From Kroppenstedtia eburnea (GTDB lineage Bacteria; Bacillota; Bacilli; Thermoactinomycetales; DSM-45169), in NCBI RefSeq assembly GCF_013282215.1, contig NZ_CP048103.1:1860001-1924000 (forward strand): a stretch of DNA of 64,000 nt, read 5' to 3'. The translations under genes and the position numbers were made by a program. The notes beneath the pieces are model-generated. The model searched no databases. It had not been told where the DNA came from and saw only the letters and a program-made list of their open reading frames with translations. Below, piece by piece: positions 8,666 through 18,494 of the stretch (its first letter is position 1; each line of letters begins with the position of its first letter).

Positions 8666-9337
8666 TCAGTTTTGGACCGATTCCGTTTCATCCCGGGATT
8701 TATTCATATTGGATACACGGTTTAAAACCAACTTCACCGCGATCGCGTCATCCAGATAACCGATCGGAAAGATATAGTCGGGGATAATATCCGTGGACAG
8801 AATAAAGTACAACAAAGCACTCCCCAGAACGGCACGTTCCGAAGAGGAAAGATCACCCCCGGAGTACTGTGCATGGATTTGCTTCAACTGCTCAATAAAC
8901 GGACCTGCCCCACCCACTTGCCGGACTTTGGGGTGAAATTTTTTCTTAATCATCTGCTCGCCCTCTTCGGTCAGGGCGTATTGTTCATAAACCACCAATT
9001 CTTGCTTGACGCGATCGATCGTGTATTGCAGATCATGCCCTTTGGAAGCCCCGATAAATTCCTGAATCATATCCACAGAGGCATGCAGATCCGACTGTTG
9101 CTCCACCTTCACCGTGTCTATTTTGTAACCGGCCGCTCGGTATAAGGTGTTCAAAGGTACATCCAGACATTTGGCAAACAACTTCAGGTGCTTCGGCTTC
9201 GCTTGTTGCTTCCCGTTTGCGATTCTGGAGATCGTTGCCGTATCAATCCCCGTCAGCCTGCTCAGCCTGCGCATCGAGATCGAACGTTCCTGCAACAAAC
9301 TCCTCAAGAGCTTCCCGATCTGATTTCCCTCATCCAT
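8666..9337 (-). CDS. XRE-type HTH fused to YkvA-like (DUF1232) membrane domain
   Basis: 223 residues. Residues 5-70 form a Cro/C1 HTH (ISMRRLSRLTGIDTATISRIANGKQ). A helical linker follows, and the C-terminal 75 residues contain a DUF1232/YkvA segment (LGSALLYFILSTDIIPDYIFPIGYLDDAIA) with the characteristic DxIPD and GYLDDA motifs. DUF1232 alone is a small membrane protein of unknown role, so the fusion would place a DNA-binding or phage-repressor-like domain at the membrane. The ATG at 9337 is preferred for GAGGG 5 nt upstream over GTG codons at 9352 and 9349. Confidence 0.87.
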   Translation of the reverse strand: MDEGNQIGKLLRSLLQERSISMRRLSRLTGIDTATISRIANGKQQAKPKHLKLFAKCLDVPLNTLYRAAGYKIDTVKVEQQSDLHASVDMIQEFIGASKGHDLQYTIDRVKQELVVYEQYALTEEGEQMIKKKFHPKVRQVGGAGPFIEQLKQIHAQYSGGDLSSSERAVLGSALLYFILSTDIIPDYIFPIGYLDDAIAVKLVLNRVSNMNKSRDETESVQN

Positions 9338-9475
9338 ACTCTCCCTCACCACTTCCGTTTCAACTGAGTGTTACATTCTATTTCTTTTTTCCACACCAGG
9401 TGTGGAACGGATCCCCACTAAAAGCATTGTGAAAAAGCCGTCATACCCACATGCCCAGGGTCGCTTCCCTCCCTG

Positions 9476-9539
9476 GTCACGCTATGCACTCACCAGTACA
9501 AGTCTCGCCAGGTCACTTCGTTCCCGGTCTCGCTATGCA
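9476..9539. repeat. Interspersed repeat, copy 1 of 2 (GGTCtCGCTATGCACTCACCAG type)
   Basis: This stretch, GGTCACGCTATGCACTCACC on to TCCCGGTCTCGCTATGCA, recurs at 49070-49136 with few changes. Within each copy, GGTC(A/T)CGCTATG occurs twice, about 50 bp apart. It abuts the MITE-like core at 9541. No coding potential was seen. Confidence 0.65.
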
Positions 9540-9540
9540 G

Positions 9541-9622
9541 GGAGGGGTGGGTTTCACATGGAGTGATTTTGGATCGTCAGAACAACGAAAACGACATGTG
9601 AAACCCAATCCCGACCGACCCA
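9541..9622 (+). mobile_element. MITE-like repeat, truncated copy
   Basis: Core with inverted ends TTTCACATGG ... CCATGTGAAA-like (TTTCACATG/CATGTGAAA) around GATTTTGGATCGTCAGAA, followed by CCCAATCCCGACCG. It is about 95 percent identical to the reverse complement of 49277-49355 and clearly related to 33511-33590. The terminal GGGTGTGTCTG repeats of the other copies are missing here, so this copy is truncated. The flanking 9338-9475 holds nothing else recognisable. Confidence 0.65.
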
Positions 9623-9645
9623 GCCAGAACCAAATCACAACGCTT

Positions 9646-10332
9646 CTAAGGAGTAAACAGTGGATTGGCTTCAGGAAATTGCAACAGGCGGTTGAGCGGG
9701 ATCTCCCCGGAAAATAAGGATTGGTCCACCGCGATCAACAGAACCAACCCGACGAGCAAACTGTATGTCCATGGCTTCCGCAACAACCACGGGATCGGCT
9801 GGGGTGTTTTTTGCACCCGCCTCCGCTGTCTCCTCACTTCCTCATGTATGAGTCGGATGATCATGATCAGGGTGAACACGTAGATGAGATTCATCAAGCC
9901 GATCATATATATGGGTGCCTCCCGATGAACCATCACGCCCAGCATCGCCCCCATCATCCCACCCATGATTCCCGCCAACATGCCGTCCAGAGAGGCCATC
10001 AGGTGTACAGGCCTGCCGGCGGAATATCCCACCGCCATACCTGCCAAGACCGCGTAGACTGTCGGGGCAAACATTTCATTAAACAACACCCCGAGAACGG
10101 TTCCGACCAGGAGACTCCCCATCATGGCCACTCCCATGGCCAGCATCATCGTCACCATACAAGTCAGATCCTCCCGGTGGCGATGAATCAACAGCAATGA
10201 ATAACCGGTGAGAAGGGTGACGGACAACATGGCGCTCGCGGCGACAAGCACATGGATTCCCCCTTTTCGAAAAAAGCGGTTCCTCATTTTAATCCATGAA
10301 CCGGGGCGTGCGGTTATGTCTGGATTCATCAT
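9646..10332 (-). CDS. Multi-pass membrane protein of unknown function, Met/Gly-rich
   Basis: 228 residues, about six hydrophobic helices. One helical hairpin is unusually rich in Met and Gly (LDGMLAGIMGGMMGAMLGVM, about 128-147), with GxxxG-like packing; another is MVTMMLAMGVAMMGSLLVG. Such Met-rich helices occur in copper or other soft-metal proteins, but there is no Cys/His cluster that proves it. Start ATG at 10332, GGGGGAA upstream. It lies just after the terminator of the DUF58 operon and is probably its own unit. Function not recognised. Confidence 0.75.
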   Translation of the reverse strand: MMNPDITARPGSWIKMRNRFFRKGGIHVLVAASAMLSVTLLTGYSLLLIHRHREDLTCMVTMMLAMGVAMMGSLLVGTVLGVLFNEMFAPTVYAVLAGMAVGYSAGRPVHLMASLDGMLAGIMGGMMGAMLGVMVHREAPIYMIGLMNLIYVFTLIMIIRLIHEEVRRQRRRVQKTPQPIPWLLRKPWTYSLLVGLVLLIAVDQSLFSGEIPLNRLLQFPEANPLFTP

Positions 10333-10351
10333 TTTCAGTTCCCCCTCACAA

Positions 10352-10388
10352 CAACCAAAGAGACCCGCCATCCGGGTCTCTTTGGTTG
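10352..10388 (-). terminator. Terminator of the DUF58/MoxR operon
   Basis: Strong inverted repeat (CAACCAAAGAGACCCG and its complement) immediately after the DUF58 stop codon. Confidence 0.8.
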
Positions 10389-10393
10389 CCTTC

Positions 10394-11755
10394 CTATAGC
10401 AGGGCACGGTTTTTGATCTCGATGTATTGGTGGATTACAGAGGTGGCCAGCTGGCCGGGACGGACATCCAGCACCACCGTTCCCCGTCGTTTCAGGAGGT
10501 TCATGCGATCGGTTCGCTCTTCCTTCACCTCCTCCGCCACCGACTTCCGGTAGACCTCCCCCGTTTCCCGGGGCAACAGATTTCTTTCCCGGTCCAAAAG
10601 CGGATCCCGGATGGTCACCGTCATCACCAGATGCCGCCGCCGCAGCACCGCCAACTGCGACCTCAGTTCATCGGCAAAAGTCAGATTGCCCGCATCGGTG
10701 AACAGCGCGACCAAAGCCCGCCGTTTCTGACGAAAGCCCAAGGTCTCCACCGCCATTCTGTAACCCGACTCCACAAACTCCGGCTCCAAATCGAAACAGG
10801 CTTCCACCAACCGTTGCAGTTGGGAATGTCCCTTTCCGGGGGGAACCCAGCGCAGGAGCCGGTTGGAAAAGGCCAACAAGCTGACCCGGTCCCCCCGCTC
10901 CAACGCGATGGCGGCAAAAGCGAGCGCCGCTTCCACCGCCCGATCCAGACGGGTCAACTCCCCGTCCTTCACTCCCATCACCCGGCCGCAATCGATCAGA
11001 ATGGCCACATGCTGCCCTTGCTCAGGTTGATATACATTGGTGGCCAATTTTCCCCGGCGGGCGGTGGCCGTCCAGTTGATCAGCCGGGGTTCGTCATCAG
11101 GGACATAATCCCGGATGTGGGAGAAATCCGAGCCCCTCCCCGGGCCTTGTCGGACATGGGGCCCTTCCGTGGACAGTTGTTTCTTGTAAATCCCGCCCCG
11201 AACCCGCCTCACTTCTTTCAAACGGGGGTAAACCCGGATCTCCTCCCCCCCATCCGCAGATTGTTGTCGCATCCACAGACCCAGACGACCGCTGACCCGG
11301 GCGTGGATTCGTTCAAATCGGTGGATCCCCCGGCGGTGGGGGCGGATCGTATACTCCGTCCCGGCGCTCTCCCCCGGCGACAGCGTGAGTTCCATCTCCC
11401 GCCGGCTCACTTGAAACCCCTGGGGAAAATCGTCCCGCAGGATGCACCGGACAGGATGGGGTGCCTGATGGCGGACAGTCAGCTCCACCCGATTCTCCTC
11501 TCCGATTTCAAAAAAAGCGGGATGGGAACGTTTCAACTCCACCTTCCCGTATCGATGAAGCGAGAGCAGATCGACAATGGAGAGAATCAGTCCGGTCAGC
11601 AAGCAGAGCAAAGGCGTCCAGCCCCTGGGATCCCACGGAAAAGCCGCCAGGGTGACCATCGCCCCGGCCGCCGTCAAGCCCAACAACCGGGGCGTCGGTA
11701 CCCATGCATTATCGCGGAACCACAACCGTACTCGTGATCTCTTCGATGAGGTCAT
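10394..11755 (-). CDS. DUF58 domain protein (MoxR partner, vWA-like)
   Basis: About 453 residues: two N-terminal transmembrane helices (about 24-65), a beta-rich middle, and the conserved DUF58 core GRGSDFSHIRDYVPDDEPR followed by INWTATARRGKLATNVY and a vWA-like AILIDCGRVMG stretch. The family is encoded with MoxR ATPases, thought to form a chaperone/ATPase pair acting on protein complexes or the cell envelope. The frame overlaps the end of moxR by about 45 nt, so translation is coupled. Start ATG 11755 (GGAGGGG upstream); a TTG sits one codon earlier. Last gene of the operon. Confidence 0.9.
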   Translation of the reverse strand: MTSSKRSRVRLWFRDNAWVPTPRLLGLTAAGAMVTLAAFPWDPRGWTPLLCLLTGLILSIVDLLSLHRYGKVELKRSHPAFFEIGEENRVELTVRHQAPHPVRCILRDDFPQGFQVSRREMELTLSPGESAGTEYTIRPHRRGIHRFERIHARVSGRLGLWMRQQSADGGEEIRVYPRLKEVRRVRGGIYKKQLSTEGPHVRQGPGRGSDFSHIRDYVPDDEPRLINWTATARRGKLATNVYQPEQGQHVAILIDCGRVMGVKDGELTRLDRAVEAALAFAAIALERGDRVSLLAFSNRLLRWVPPGKGHSQLQRLVEACFDLEPEFVESGYRMAVETLGFRQKRRALVALFTDAGNLTFADELRSQLAVLRRRHLVMTVTIRDPLLDRERNLLPRETGEVYRKSVAEEVKEERTDRMNLLKRRGTVVLDVRPGQLATSVIHQYIEIKNRALL

Positions 11756-12671
11756 CAATATTCAACCCCTCCAGTTCCACATCCGGGTTGGGTACCACGC
11801 GGTGACGAAGTACCGGTTTCATGACGGTTTTCACATCATCGGGGGTTACATAATCCCGCCCTTCCGCCGCGGCCATCGCCTTTCCCAGACTGAGGAGATT
11901 GAGTCCCGCCCGGGGGCTGGCTCCCAGCATCACCCGCGGATGATGGCGGGTGGCCCGGACGATGCCGGCGATATATTGAAGGACCGACTCTTCCACCTGC
12001 ACACCCTCCAGCATCTTCCGACAATCGAGAATCTCATCCACGCCCACCTGGGGGCTCAGACGGGATTCCCGCCGCTCCGTCATCCGATGCTCCCGGAGTA
12101 CGGCAATCTCTTCTTCCTCCCCGGGGTAGTCCACTGTCAGCTTGATCGAAAACCGGTCCAACTGCGCCTCGGGCAGGGGGTAAGTCCCTTCGTATTCGAT
12201 CGGGTTCTGCGTCGCCACCACGAAGAAAGGTTGCGGCAACCGCTTCCCCTCGCCATCCACTGTGACCTGCCCCTCCTCCATCGCCTCCAGGAGGGCGGCC
12301 TGGGTTTTGGGAGGCGTCCGGTTGATTTCATCCGCCAGGATGAGATGATGAAACAGGGGGCCTTGTTTAAAGGTAAACCGGCCCGACTGGAGATCAAACA
12401 CCTTGGTTCCCGTCACGTCTGCCGGCATCAGATCGGGAGTGAACTGGATCCGGGCGAATGAAGCATCCACCACCTGCCCCAATGCCCGGACCATCAAGGT
12501 CTTCCCCAAGCCCGGCACCCCTTCCACCAGGACATGCCCTCCCGTCAACAGGGAGCTCCAGAGAAGTCGGAGCGGCTCACGCTGGCCGACGACCACTTTT
12601 TCCAGGTGATGGATCACTTTTTCGGAGATGTCCCCGATCCGTCGCGTGTCGATCCTCCCTTGGTTCTCCAT
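11709..12671 (-). CDS. MoxR-family AAA+ ATPase
   Basis: 320 residues with Walker A GVPGLGKTLMVRAL, Walker B LILADEINRTPPKTQAALLE, sensor ATQNPIEYEGTYPLPEAQLD and an arginine-rich C-terminal lid (SPRAGLNLLSLGKAMAA). MoxR proteins remodel or insert cofactors into partner complexes; here the partners are the DUF58 and DUF4350 proteins of the same operon. Start ATG 12671 with GAGAGGAG 8 nt upstream. It overlaps DUF4350 at the front and DUF58 at the back. Confidence 0.95.
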   Translation of the reverse strand: MENQGRIDTRRIGDISEKVIHHLEKVVVGQREPLRLLWSSLLTGGHVLVEGVPGLGKTLMVRALGQVVDASFARIQFTPDLMPADVTGTKVFDLQSGRFTFKQGPLFHHLILADEINRTPPKTQAALLEAMEEGQVTVDGEGKRLPQPFFVVATQNPIEYEGTYPLPEAQLDRFSIKLTVDYPGEEEEIAVLREHRMTERRESRLSPQVGVDEILDCRKMLEGVQVEESVLQYIAGIVRATRHHPRVMLGASPRAGLNLLSLGKAMAAAEGRDYVTPDDVKTVMKPVLRHRVVPNPDVELEGLNIDDLIEEITSTVVVPR

Positions 12672-13834
12672 GCTTCCATCTCCTCTCTCAATTTTTGCAC
12701 CTCCCGGCTCCACCGGATCAAGGTGCGCCCTTTCGGCGATTCGGGAAGGTGATTCACCCCGTTGACCAGAGTTTGCAGACGCCGGGTGAGCTCCGTGCCC
12801 ATCAGCTGTTCAGCCCGCTCGTACACCACTTCCTCCGCGGCTTGCAGGGGCAGACCCAGGCGGGTTTTCGTCTCCTTCATCAGGGCATTCAACTGGATAT
12901 TCAGAGCTTCCCGTCCCAGACCGGCCCGTTCATAAAGAGAGGCCATGGCCTGGATATATTCATCCCCGGTGCGTGTCACACGCACGTTTTCCCATCTGGG
13001 AGAGGCAAATCGCTTTCCTCCGCGATACAACCACAGGATCAACAACAAGAAAAGCTGCAGAACAAACCACCACATCATGGGAGTCAACAGATCCGTCAGG
13101 CCTGGTGAGCCCTCTTCCATCTCAGGGGGCACATGTCCCTCCCGGTGCACCGTCTCGTCAAACCAGAGCTTCCCCTGCCCATTCGTCAGTGAAGCCAAGT
13201 ACAGGGCCAACGCCACATTATCCCCTTGATCGATGCCCCTGTTGGTGATCGGCTCCGCCTCCGGTATGTAAAAGATCGCTCCGTTCCCCAGGTTTCGCAT
13301 ACCCACCCTGGCAATTCCCTCCCGATCCATCCATGCGTCGTCCAGATCAGAGTCGGAGTCCAGCCTGCCGTCATAAACAAAATGGAGAGTTCGGATTTCC
13401 CTTCGCCAGCCATCGGAAACCCGGGACATTTGAATATCCTGTTCCCCCTGATGCCCCCCATGGGCTTGCAACCCCAACCGGCCGGAGAGAATATCCCCCG
13501 GTTTTGACCAGATCACCACCGTGTTTCCCTTCTGAATCCATCTTCGCAAACTCTCAAAAGCAGTTTCTGTCAACATCATCCCCCTCGGCTCCGCGATCCA
13601 GAGAACGTGTCCTTCGGAATCCGGCAGCCGATTCCAGCCCGCCTCCCAGCGGTCCACCGGGACTCCCCGGTCATCCAACAACCGGTAGATCCCTCTCAAT
13701 CCCTCTTCCGCCGAACTGCGGCTGGAATAAGGCGGATGGGAAGTATCCAGCCAAGCGGAGAGGAACCAGCCCACCCCGATCACGATCAGCAGGATCATCA
13801 AGCCGAGTGTCCAAACCTTGACCCTTCCCTTCAT
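12614..13834 (-). CDS. DUF4350 membrane protein
   Basis: 406 residues. N-terminal transmembrane helix (8-28), an extracytoplasmic GATase-like alpha/beta region (RGIYRLLDDRGVPVDRW ... GHVLWIAEPRGMMLTETAFE) typical of DUF4350, and a second transmembrane segment (about 244-262, MMWWFVLQLFLLLILWLY) before a cytoplasmic tail. Its start overlaps the stop of DUF4129 (ATGA). The family is always linked to MoxR/DUF58/DUF4129 and its biochemical role is unknown; ligand binding outside the membrane is an inference. Confidence 0.88.
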   Translation of the reverse strand: MKGRVKVWTLGLMILLIVIGVGWFLSAWLDTSHPPYSSRSSAEEGLRGIYRLLDDRGVPVDRWEAGWNRLPDSEGHVLWIAEPRGMMLTETAFESLRRWIQKGNTVVIWSKPGDILSGRLGLQAHGGHQGEQDIQMSRVSDGWRREIRTLHFVYDGRLDSDSDLDDAWMDREGIARVGMRNLGNGAIFYIPEAEPITNRGIDQGDNVALALYLASLTNGQGKLWFDETVHREGHVPPEMEEGSPGLTDLLTPMMWWFVLQLFLLLILWLYRGGKRFASPRWENVRVTRTGDEYIQAMASLYERAGLGREALNIQLNALMKETKTRLGLPLQAAEEVVYERAEQLMGTELTRRLQTLVNGVNHLPESPKGRTLIRWSREVQKLREEMEAWRTKGGSTRDGSGTSPKK

Positions 13835-14454
13835 TCACGGTCACCCCCTTCCACCAAGGGAGCGGACAACCGGCGAAACTCCCGGTAGTCTCCTTCACCT
13901 GCTTGAAGTCGTCCATACCGAACCAAGTCAAAGCGAAGTGTCAAAGCGGAAAAGAGGGACAACAGCCCTGAGCCGTTTTGCTCCACTTCCTGCCGATATT
14001 CCCGGTTCGTTTTATGATCTCCGCGGATCAATACCTTCCGTTCTTCCAATGCCGCGAGTACAGCCCGGAACAAACACCGGATCCCTTCCCTGTAATCTCC
14101 CTGCTCTGCTTTCATCTCCCCTTCCCTCCACCAACGGTGGACCTCTTCACCTGCAGGCATCGAAGCCGAACCGGCGTCTCCTTCTCTGTGACGGGTATAG
14201 TGAACCCCGCGCCGGATCCAGAAGAAGGTGAAAAGGAGGATCAGAATGATCAGTACGGGAAGCAGCCATCCCCATCCCACTGGAATCGGGATTCCAAACA
14301 GATTGACCAACCACTCCCGGAACATACCATCCCATTTATCGAACCATGTAACCAGTTGGTTCTGCAGATCGACCAACCAGCCTCCGCGGGCACTCTCCTC
14401 GTCTTTCAGGATCTCGGCAAGTTGTCGTCGCACCTCCCGGTATTCCGATGACAT
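13831..14454 (-). CDS. DUF4129 membrane protein
   Basis: 207 residues with one central transmembrane helix (about 60-80, GWLLPVLIILILLFTFFW) and a C-terminal helical DUF4129 domain (AEQGDYREGIRCLFRAVLAALEE ... KTNREYRQEV). In this family the domain often carries transglutaminase neighbours; here it stands alone in the MoxR operon. Start ATG 14454 with AGGAGGG 10 nt upstream. Confidence 0.85.
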   Translation of the reverse strand: MSSEYREVRRQLAEILKDEESARGGWLVDLQNQLVTWFDKWDGMFREWLVNLFGIPIPVGWGWLLPVLIILILLFTFFWIRRGVHYTRHREGDAGSASMPAGEEVHRWWREGEMKAEQGDYREGIRCLFRAVLAALEERKVLIRGDHKTNREYRQEVEQNGSGLLSLFSALTLRFDLVRYGRLQAGEGDYREFRRLSAPLVEGGDRE

Positions 14455-14485
14455 AGGCGGAAAACCCTCCTCCTGTCCGTTCTTT

Positions 14486-15433
14486 CTACAAGGCGGACTC
14501 TTCCAACCGGCCGGTTTCCCGGATCAAATCCAGCCCTTCTTTTCGCACACGGCGTTCAAAATACACCAGAGTGGCCACAATCCAGGTCGGTGCAGCCAGA
14601 AGCGCCGTCAACACCGCCATGAGAAAAGCCTGGATCAGATTGGCCACCCAGAACCACTCCGGCGGCAAGAACATCTCCGCGGGAATCATCAACAAGAGCT
14701 GAGCCAGGGAAGGTAGCATATTGAATACATACAGGATCAGGGTGAGCATGAACAGCAAACCAAAAGTTCGCCAAAAAGACCACCGGGTCAACCGCCAACT
14801 TCTCTTCAATGCTCCCCAATAAGCAGTGTTTTCCTCCAGGATCACAGGTACGGCCAGAAAAAAACGAATATAAAAGAAGGTCAACAGCCCGAAGGATACC
14901 AGACCACCGGGAAGCAGGAACACAGGCGCCACCTGCCACCATCCGGCCAGTCCGACCAACAGGCCGGGGGTCAGGGGAACGAGCGCCGCCCCCATGATCA
15001 GGAGCCATTTGATCAGCATCGTCACCAGGGTCCGTCCGCCGAACCTGACGGCCAGTCGGAAAGCATGTTTTAACGGGAGGGCGGCCTCACCCCGGACGAA
15101 TCCCCGGGTGATTCCGGTCACTGAAGCACCGGCCAGTGGCCCCAGGAACAAGTAGGACAGAATATACACCATACCGGAGATCACGAGCAGCATCCAATCC
15201 GCCGGATGAGAAGAACTTAAGGGAGCCTCGTATGGGTCGAAATAGAGCCCTCCCCGACCGGATTCCAGCTGGTAGATGGAAAAATACAAAAAAAAGGTAC
15301 CCAAACCGATAAACGTTCCACACACCATCCAAACAGATCGGAGGTTGGTTCGGAGGGTGCGAAAAACTCCGTCCAGGACTTCGGTGAACCTCCAGGGCCG
15401 GAGGGTTCCAATCGGCGATGATTCCTCCGTCAA
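14486..15433 (-). CDS. Multi-pass membrane protein (glycerophosphodiesterase-membrane-domain-like)
   Basis: 315 residues, about six membrane helices. The N-terminal LRPWRFTEVLDGVFRTLRTN and the central FLAVPVILEENTAYWGALKR ... SWRLTRWSFWRTFG segments resemble the membrane domain found N-terminal to some GlpQ-like phosphodiesterases, without the enzyme. First gene of the DUF4129/MoxR operon (31-bp gap to the next). The start appears to be TTG at 15433 with GGGGGAG 5 nt upstream; there is no nearby ATG. Confidence 0.82.
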   Translation of the reverse strand: MTEESSPIGTLRPWRFTEVLDGVFRTLRTNLRSVWMVCGTFIGLGTFFLYFSIYQLESGRGGLYFDPYEAPLSSSHPADWMLLVISGMVYILSYLFLGPLAGASVTGITRGFVRGEAALPLKHAFRLAVRFGGRTLVTMLIKWLLIMGAALVPLTPGLLVGLAGWWQVAPVFLLPGGLVSFGLLTFFYIRFFLAVPVILEENTAYWGALKRSWRLTRWSFWRTFGLLFMLTLILYVFNMLPSLAQLLLMIPAEMFLPPEWFWVANLIQAFLMAVLTALLAAPTWIVATLVYFERRVRKEGLDLIRETGRLEESAL

Positions 15434-15459
15434 GTCATCTCCCCCTTGTATTGATTTAC

Positions 15460-15481
15460 AGCCCGGAAACCTTTCCGGGCT
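15460..15481 (-). terminator. Intrinsic terminator of the M42 peptidase gene
   Basis: AGCCCGGAAA CC TTTCCGGGCT hairpin, 22 nt after the peptidase stop codon. Confidence 0.65.
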
Positions 15482-15503
15482 GGGTGCAGGGCTTGGAGTC
15501 GGA

Positions 15504-16568
15504 TCACTCCCCGCGGATCCGACTCAGCTGTTTTTCATCGAGGCGGCGGACCACCGCAGTCAGAAATCGTTTCGCCTGAACAATGTCCTCCCGATCGACG
15601 ACAGCGGCATGGGAATGAATGTAACGGGCACAGATCCCCACTGCGGCGGAAGGAACCCCCGTCCCGGTTTTATGGACGGCACCGGCATCGGTTCCACCCT
15701 GAGAGACAAAGAATTGATAGGGAATCCCCTCTTCTTCCGCCGTCTCCACCAAAAAACGGCGCATCCCGGAAAGAGGTACCATCGAACGATCAACCAACCG
15801 GATGACCACCCCTTTTCCCACCTCCCCGAAACCGTCTTTCACCCCGGGAGTATCCCCCGCCGGTCCCACGTCCACCGCAAAGAAAACATCGGGGTTCACC
15901 CTTTGGGCCGCCGTCACCGCTCCCCTGAGACCCACTTCTTCCTGGACGGTCGCCCCGGCATACACCGTATTGGGATGGGCGTGATCTTTCAAATCTTCCA
16001 GGAGCTCCAGAGACAGGGCACAACCGAAACGGTTATCCACCGCTTTGGTCATGAGTCGGTTGCCACCTTCCATCTCCACCACCGGGCAGACCGGTACGAT
16101 CGCATCCCCCGGTTGAATCCCCCATTTTTCCACTTCTTCCCGGTGGTCCGCTCCGACATCGATAAACATCTCCGTCACCTCAACCGGCTTCTTCCTTCTC
16201 TCATCATTTAACAGATGCGGTGGCATCGAGCCGATCACTCCCGGGATCCGTTTCCGATCTTCGGTGATCACTTCCACCCGCTGGGCCAGCATCACCTGAC
16301 CCCACCAACCGCCCAGGGTCTGAAATTTGATAAATCCCTGGTCTGTGATTCGGGTCACCATAAACCCCACCTCATCCATGTGACCCGCCACCATCACCCG
16401 GGGACTCTCCGACTCTCCCCGTTGAACCCCGAACAGGCTGCCCAGACGATCTTGAACCTTCTCATCAGTGGATTTGCCGATCTCCCGTTGCAGGTATTCC
16501 CGCACTTCTCCTTCGGCTCCCGGCACCCCGGGCAGTTGTGTCAACTCTCCGAACCGATTCCAATCCAT
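15504..16568 (-). CDS. M42-family metallo-aminopeptidase (tetrahedral, YsdC/FrvX-like)
   Basis: 354 residues with all ligands of the dinuclear metal site: His in VAGHMDEVGFM (about 62), Asp in MTKAVDNRFGCA, catalytic Glu pair in GATVQEEVGLRGA, Asp in VDVGPAGDTPG and His in CARYIHSHAAVVDRED. Family members are cytosolic dodecamers that trim peptides, some preferring acidic N-termini; the specificity is not visible here. Start ATG 16568. It lies in a row with yneB but with its own terminator. Confidence 0.93.
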   Translation of the reverse strand: MDWNRFGELTQLPGVPGAEGEVREYLQREIGKSTDEKVQDRLGSLFGVQRGESESPRVMVAGHMDEVGFMVTRITDQGFIKFQTLGGWWGQVMLAQRVEVITEDRKRIPGVIGSMPPHLLNDERRKKPVEVTEMFIDVGADHREEVEKWGIQPGDAIVPVCPVVEMEGGNRLMTKAVDNRFGCALSLELLEDLKDHAHPNTVYAGATVQEEVGLRGAVTAAQRVNPDVFFAVDVGPAGDTPGVKDGFGEVGKGVVIRLVDRSMVPLSGMRRFLVETAEEEGIPYQFFVSQGGTDAGAVHKTGTGVPSAAVGICARYIHSHAAVVDREDIVQAKRFLTAVVRRLDEKQLSRIRGE

Positions 16569-16583
16569 TCCGCAACAGCTCCA

Positions 16584-17954
<1,371 letters not shown>

Positions 17955-17964
17955 TGCAAACCGG

Positions 17965-17993
17965 TTGATAAAAATAAGTCGGTATATTATTGT
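17965..17993 (+). promoter_or_regulatory. Sigma-A-like promoter for the winged-helix gene
   Basis: TTGATA (17965-17970), 17-bp spacer, TATTGT (17988-17993), about 40 bp before the GTG start. Confidence 0.5.
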
Positions 17994-18034
17994 AAAATAA
18001 ACAGACAAAAGATTCCCATTGGGGGGATTCTTAC

Positions 18035-18442
18035 GTGTTGCCGTACAAGGAGCTGGCCCGCGTGGACAAACTGGTTCACGAACCGGCCCGGCTTGCCATT
18101 CTGAGCGCGCTGTCTGCATGCACCTTGGCCGAGTTTCTGTTTCTGCAGGAATTGACCGGATTGACCAAGGGGAACCTCTCCAGTCACCTGACCAAATTGG
18201 AAAATGCCAACCTGGTGGCCATCGACAAACATTTTGTCAGAAAAAAGATCCCACAGACCACCATTCGAATCACGGAAGAAGGACGTGCCGCAGTCAAAAA
18301 CCACTGGAAACACCTGGAGTCCATCCGGCGGGCGATTCTTCAACAGGGAGCCCTTGGAGACCGCACTTCCCTGAATCAACTGTCCCTCTCCACTCCCAAT
18401 CTCTCTTTTGAACAAAACCGGGTAAAAGAAGACTTGACTTAA
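18035..18442 (+). CDS. Winged-helix DNA-binding regulator (MarR/ArsR-like, HTH_27)
   Basis: 135 residues. The core EPARLAILSALSACTLAEFL ... LTGLTKGNLSSHLTKLENANLV ... KIPQTTIRITEEGRAAVKNH is the winged helix seen in small transcriptional regulators of the HTH_27 group. A C-terminal tail of 30 residues is not conserved. Start GTG 18035 with GGGGGG 8 nt upstream. It lies just before the manganese riboswitch and terC-type gene, but the spacing (over 200 nt) suggests separate transcription. Ligand unknown. Confidence 0.88.
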   Translation: MLPYKELARVDKLVHEPARLAILSALSACTLAEFLFLQELTGLTKGNLSSHLTKLENANLVAIDKHFVRKKIPQTTIRITEEGRAAVKNHWKHLESIRRAILQQGALGDRTSLNQLSLSTPNLSFEQNRVKEDLT

Positions 18443-18494
18443 TCCTGTTTTTTTCGTACGATGTTTTTGTTCAATTACATATCGTCTTTTCCTG

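Noticed and set aside
9430-9640. The repeated GGTCTCGCTATG units as a CRISPR array.
   Set aside because: Only two units per locus, with unequal spacing and no cas genes.
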